This document shows positions 60,501 to 64,000 of a stretch of DNA of 64,000 bases, piece after piece. The first letter of the stretch is position 1; the number at the start of each line of letters is the position of its first letter. The DNA comes from Agaricus subrufescens. Lineage: Eukaryota > Basidiomycota > Agaricomycetes > Agaricales > Agaricaceae. Where the stretch lies: positions 1 through 64,000 of the forward strand of contig CM057067.1 in the NCBI GenBank assembly GCA_029945375.1, written 5' to 3'. The translations under genes were made by a program, and so were the position numbers. The notes beneath the pieces are model-generated. The model was given only the letters and a program-made list of their open reading frames with translations. It did no database searches and was not told the DNA's origin.

Positions 60501-61800
60501 TAGACGGGTCCTTGAGGTTTATCTCTGCTTCAATGTCCTTCGGAAGCGCGGAGACATTCGGCATGTCTGCAAAAATTGGCACAAAGTCGGCAGTTATCTT
60601 ATCGTGTAGCCGGTGAAGGATTTCTTCATCAATGACTGAAGTGATACGCTCTTGAATTGCAGCGACTACAGTCTGCACATCGGAGGTATGCGTGTACTGG
60701 GTCATGGCAAGCTTTGTAGCCAGCAGCCGCTCCTTAAGATCTTCAATCAACGACTTTCTATAACGGGCAGTCATCTTTAAGTGACGTTTTTCCGAGGCCC
60801 GCCGTTCTGGAGCAGGCAGCGGCTTACTCGACTGCCTGTTAACTTTAGCATTATCGCCCAGTAGATTATAATTTTGTTTCTTATCCGTAACGACCCGTGC
60901 TTCACTGTCAATAACAATCGAGTTCACTGTCAGGAAAGGCATTCCCAAGATTATCGGACAAGATAATTCATTAACAACTAAAGCTTTCACACTACGAGCG
61001 GTATAGGATAGGTCGGTAGAAGACAGGGATAACACAACAAAATCTTTAAGGGAAGAGCGACCAGACGACATCGCACCGCGTACAGAAAAGGAGTCTTTAA
61101 GAGGGTGTCGCTCCAGACCAAGTTCGCTAGCTAAGGTATCGCGGATGAGGACCACGTGTGCCCCACAGTCAAGGAGAGCCGTCGTTTTCACTGGGAAATC
61201 ATCGTTAGGTGCCAATATAGAACATTCCCAATAGAGATGTTGACCACGTACATCACTACGGGTCATGTCTCCTTCGTCCCCGAGAAAAGCAATAGTATTG
61301 CTGTCACCACTAGAGTCCCCAGCAGGCTCTTGGTCAGCCGGAACGATACTGGCGGCGGCGTCCTTCTTCTGTTTCTTAGCTGGACGATCAGAGGAGGATG
61401 AGGATGAGGAGCCACGCTTGTCACTGCTGGCATCCTTGCCCTTATTGAACACGTCAATCTCGGCTTGCGTCGGTTTCTGAACAGGTCGGTAGCCCTCTCC
61501 CCGAGGAAAGGGTGCAGTACATTCCAAGGACCTATGGTTTTGCAGAACTTTCCTACACTTGAAGCAACCGTTGAATTTCGCCAGGATGGCATGTTCGTCA
61601 TCAGTAAGGGTCGGGCAGTGGTCGTTGTCGGCAGAACCTACAGGCTTCTTCCCCGCCTTACGAGAACTACCACCACTCGAAGAGCCAGCATTCCCACCAC
61701 CGGAAATACTGGCATTACCAGAACCCGTCGACCCAGCTTTCGCATTCCAAATGCGCTCCGCTTCCATAAGTGCATCGCAAATCACTTTCTGTTGTCGGCG
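57575..61800 (-). pseudogene. Element D pol (with gag C-terminus): zinc knuckle, protease, RT, RNase H, integrase, chromodomain
   Basis: In frame after TGA 61801-61803 come RRQQKVICDALMEAERIW, a variant CCHC knuckle (CFKCRKVLQNHRSLEC), protease with LLDCGAHVVLI, RT with VYLDDIVIWS, and RNase H with STDASDTGSG and HEKELLVIV. One base is then missing near 59245-59250 (VYLRGEDN followed out of frame; the other frame gives AADALSRT). Integrase follows in the new frame: PRCDTCQQ zinc finger, ALDFVGPFP, IVSDRDKLF with catalytic Asp, and a Glu in SERTNKTLNQ. A C-terminal chromodomain (YRVKYKGYPIEESEWLP) ends at TAG 57575-57577. All catalytic residues I looked for are present, so only two small lesions separate it from an intact frame. 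Confidence 0.93.
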
Positions 61801-62988
61801 TCAAACGTTGTCCAATCGCTGCACCTCGTTTTCCCATTTAATAGAGTCAGTGATTGCATAGACGTAAGAACCGGAAGGGGTAGGCGTTTCAAATACTAGC
61901 CTCATAAGGTCTTCACACAAGTGCGACTGCAGGAAACTCTGGAAAGATTTGTCGTCGAAATGGAATGCCGTCCCGACCAAAACAGAGTTCTTCCGTTTGA
62001 CTCTAGTCGCCCAGTCCATGAATTTATCGCCTTTCTTCATGGAGTCGGACTGTAGACTGTTGTATACTTCCAACTCCCAGTTATCCGGTAAGAACCGTTT
62101 CTGGATCTTGTCCATGAAGAGCGTAACAGTAGTACCAACGGGTTGCTTCCCCACTTCAACGTTGACCCACTTCATGTGTTCACTATTAGCGAAACAGCCA
62201 GCAATCTTTTTCAACTGACGCTTTTTGTCAGTGATACCTTTGTCCTCGAGGTACACTTCAACATAGTCTTCCAATTTGCAGAGGATGTACGGGGTCAAAA
62301 CCGTGGCAGTGACTCTAGGCAATCCCAGGACTTTCGGTATTTCGATACCATCACAGAGTATGATAGCATTACCCATATCGTCGTCAGAGGAGGAGTCAGA
62401 ATCGGAAGAGTCGGCAGAATCAGAGGAATCGGGTGCAGAAGCTGAAGAGAACGGTCCAGGTGGTGGTCCAGATGCAGACGGTAGCGGTCCAGCGGGCGGC
62501 ACAGAGGGGGTAACGGCAGCGGCAGGAGCAGCGGGAACAGGCACAGCGGGAGAATCAGAAGCGGGAGTAACACCAACACTTGATGTATGTGGTGTTGTCA
62601 GAGTCAACGCAGATGTATTGCTCGGTAATACTGGAGAGACAGGTCGGCTAAGATGTCCAGGGACAGGAGTCGGCGGCAAAGGTACAATTCCAGTAGGGGC
62701 TGTAGAAACAGACAGAGGGTTCGTCAGAACGGTCATTATATGCGGTGGAGGAGTGCACATATGCGCACAGAACAGCAATGTATCGGTATTAGCACCCAAA
62801 GGGGCTACGGCAGTATCAGATTCCAGCATAGACCCGACAGGTCTTGGGATAAACCTCTTCCCAGAACGCAGAACGCTAACAGACAGTCTGCGAGATCCAA
62901 AAGTGGATGACGCGGCGGTATCAAGTTCCCCGTTGGCCAACTTAGAACGAGTCTTTCGTGAGGCAGCCACGTTGGAACCTGTCGGCAT
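61801..62988 (-). CDS. Element D gag, N-terminal and capsid part
   Basis: ATG 62986-62988 (MPTGSNVAASRKTRS) to TGA 61801-61803, about 395 residues. The frame opens further into the LTR but without ATG. An N-terminal 200 residues rich in Ser, Pro, Thr and Ala include an acidic Ser/Asp tract, followed by a capsid-like region (KVLGLPRVTATVLTPYILCK, FLPDNWELEVYNSL). The TGA lies before the zinc knuckle and is followed in the same frame by the rest of gag and pol, so it is either a nonsense change or a read-through site. The reading NV-TGA-RRQQ suggests that CGA (Arg) was the original codon. Confidence 0.85.
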   Translation of the reverse strand: MPTGSNVAASRKTRSKLANGELDTAASSTFGSRRLSVSVLRSGKRFIPRPVGSMLESDTAVAPLGANTDTLLFCAHMCTPPPHIMTVLTNPLSVSTAPTGIVPLPPTPVPGHLSRPVSPVLPSNTSALTLTTPHTSSVGVTPASDSPAVPVPAAPAAAVTPSVPPAGPLPSASGPPPGPFSSASAPDSSDSADSSDSDSSSDDDMGNAIILCDGIEIPKVLGLPRVTATVLTPYILCKLEDYVEVYLEDKGITDKKRQLKKIAGCFANSEHMKWVNVEVGKQPVGTTVTLFMDKIQKRFLPDNWELEVYNSLQSDSMKKGDKFMDWATRVKRKNSVLVGTAFHFDDKSFQSFLQSHLCEDLMRLVFETPTPSGSYVYAITDSIKWENEVQRLDNV

Positions 62989-63044
62989 AAGAAAAGGTTC
63001 AATGATGGACAGTGGAGATACAAGTGTGCAAACGAAAAAAAAAG

Positions 63045-63280
63045 TGTAAGCACGAGGCTTCACTTACGACACAAAGACAAATACGTAGGCACAACGTATA
63101 TTCCAGAAGAGTAAGAGTTTATGATACGCGTATACAATGAGAGAGAGAGAGAGAAGATATGAAAGAGAGGATGATGGAAGAGAGAGGTTAACCCGCTATC
63201 GCATGGCAAGGTCCTTTATATATGGTTCGTTAGTGATCGGTTCATGACGTCAGCTCTTGTCAGTGGTAAGCTTGCTTACA
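63045..63280 (-). repeat. 5' LTR of element D
   Basis: 236 bp; same orientation as 57079-57314 with about four differences. The internal sequence starts CTTTTTTTTTCG on the minus strand, without an obvious TGG primer-binding site. Confidence 0.92.
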
Positions 63281-63285
63281 ACTAC

Positions 63286-63400
63286 ACACAATACATTTGA
63301 TTCATTTTTGTGGGCTATTAATTATACAACCAAAACTTTGCAATTAACAAGTGCAACTTATTATTTGTTTACCAAATGAGTTGTCCACTAAAACAGCGGA
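63286..63400. other. Right flank of element D
   Basis: AT-rich spacer between the ACTAC duplication and the duplicated MFS segment. Confidence 0.5.
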
Positions 63401-63401
63401 C

Positions 63402-63940
63402 CTTATGTGTCTTCGGCTCTAGCTGGACAATCTTTAGCACGTAACATTATGGGGTTCACATTCCCACTCTTCACACAACAAATGTATCGTAGTCTGGGCT
63501 TCAATTGGGCTAATACTCTATTTGGATGCATTGCCTTAATAATGGTACCGATTCCATTCGTAAGTCTCTGCTTTTAGAGTCTTAAAATTGAGCTAAATCA
63601 TGTTGGTCGGCACTACCAGGTGTTATTTTTCTATGGACCCAAGATTAGAATGATGAGCAAGTTCTCGAGGATGGTTATTGAGGCACAACGATAGAATTGC
63701 TGACGGTTTGTGTTGAGCTGCTAGCGACGAGAGACAGTATACCTACGTTTATGTAATCTATGAGACTTCAATAATACTAGAAGACATTTTCTGCAACATT
63801 TTCTGCTTTAGCCGCAATTTCGCCCCTTAAGCTTGACACGTTGACCAGCGTGTACCACCACAATACCCTTTCTTTCGGAATGATCGGCCGAGCTTTCTCT
63901 TCCCAATAAGCTAGTAATATCACCTCTTTGGCACCGAGTT
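63402..63940 (+). pseudogene. Duplicated 3' end of MFS copy 2 plus its 3' flank
   Basis: 63402-63693 repeats the last coding part of MFS copy 2 (54066-54363), including the intron and the TAG. The similarity continues through about 250 bases of 3' flank to about 63940 (about 54612 in the original). Only scattered substitutions are seen. No start or upstream helices are present, so it cannot make a transporter. It begins abruptly at GGACCTTATG, directly after unrelated sequence. Confidence 0.88.
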
Positions 63941-64000
63941 TGCTTAATATAACACACATCAGAACGTCAACCGACGACCCGGCAATCTCTCACATATTAG

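Larger units (their letters stand above)
57079..63280 (-). mobile_element. Element D: near-intact chromodomain Ty3/gypsy retrotransposon
   Basis: 6,202 bp with 236-bp LTRs, TGTAAGC...GCTTACA, flanked by a perfect ACTAC duplication (57074-57078 and 63281-63285). The two LTRs differ at about 4 sites (1.7%), so it is much younger than A or B. Gag and pol are one minus-strand frame from ATG 62988 to TAG 57575-57577, interrupted only by TGA 61801-61803 and a single-base deletion near 59245-59250. It is unrelated in detail to A and B: it has no ORF3 or ORF4, and its zinc knuckle, protease and gag differ. Confidence 0.95.

Noticed and set aside
62276..63049. 257-codon plus-strand frame
   Set aside because: Antisense of element D gag; its Glu/Gly-rich composition mirrors the Ser/Pro-rich gag.

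Overview
This window looks like nuclear DNA from a mushroom-forming basidiomycete (Agaricomycetes, probably Agaricales). The reasons are: many spliced genes with introns of about 45-70 bases; tandem F-box-like/LRR genes of the kind expanded in these fungi; chromodomain Ty3/gypsy retrotransposons; and fungal gene families (ERT1/AcuK-type zinc-cluster regulator, GH1 beta-glucosidase, CE4 chitin deacetylase, ZRG17-type zinc transporter, DHA1-type MFS transporters). No species can be named from sequence alone. For several genes I rebuilt the exons by hand; where the exon sum is an exact multiple of three this is stated, because it supports the model.

Layout. (1) 1-25.3 kb is a tandem F-box-like/LRR family: a 5'-clipped copy (1-1248), a broken copy (18.6-19.7 kb) and two apparently intact copies (20.7-22.3 and 23.7-25.3 kb). 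It is split by a nested retrotransposon complex (1804-18625). The outer element A (minus strand, about 6.8 kb once the inserts are removed) contains a 408-bp solo LTR, a 1.35-kb CTAG-rich insert, a full-length sister element B (plus strand, 9296-16139, target duplication GGGAG) and a 1.38-kb solo LTR. A fourth solo LTR (481 bp) sits in the neighbouring broken F-box gene. (2) 26.8-45.5 kb is the gene-rich part: a small unknown protein, an alpha/beta hydrolase, a proline-rich coiled-coil protein, a Gfo/Idh/MocA oxidoreductase, a GH1 beta-glucosidase with 18 exons, an ERT1/AcuK-like regulator, a chitin deacetylase and an MFS transporter. (3) 47-56 kb holds a ZRG17-like zinc transporter, a second MFS transporter in the opposite orientation, a small CYSTM-like protein and a membrane-protein remnant. 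(4) 57.1-63.3 kb is a young chromodomain Ty3/gypsy element D (minus strand, TSD ACTAC, LTRs about 1.7% different), followed by a duplicated 3' end of the second MFS gene.

The most unusual content is in the A/B retrotransposon family. After the chromodomain integrase, both copies carry two further ORFs that I do not recognise: ORF3 (about 135 aa, charged helical, open in both copies) and ORF4 (307 aa in B, with a KEN-box-like motif kept in A). In gag and pol, premature stops are almost all TGA. Many sit where arginine is expected or where the sister copy has CGA, CAA or AGA, the pattern left by CpG deamination. Three of the TGA sites are shared by the two insertions.

The host genes suggest carbon and cell-wall metabolism (beta-glucosidase beside a gluconeogenesis-type regulator and a chitin deacetylase), but nothing in the sequence shows co-regulation or a defined biosynthetic cluster.
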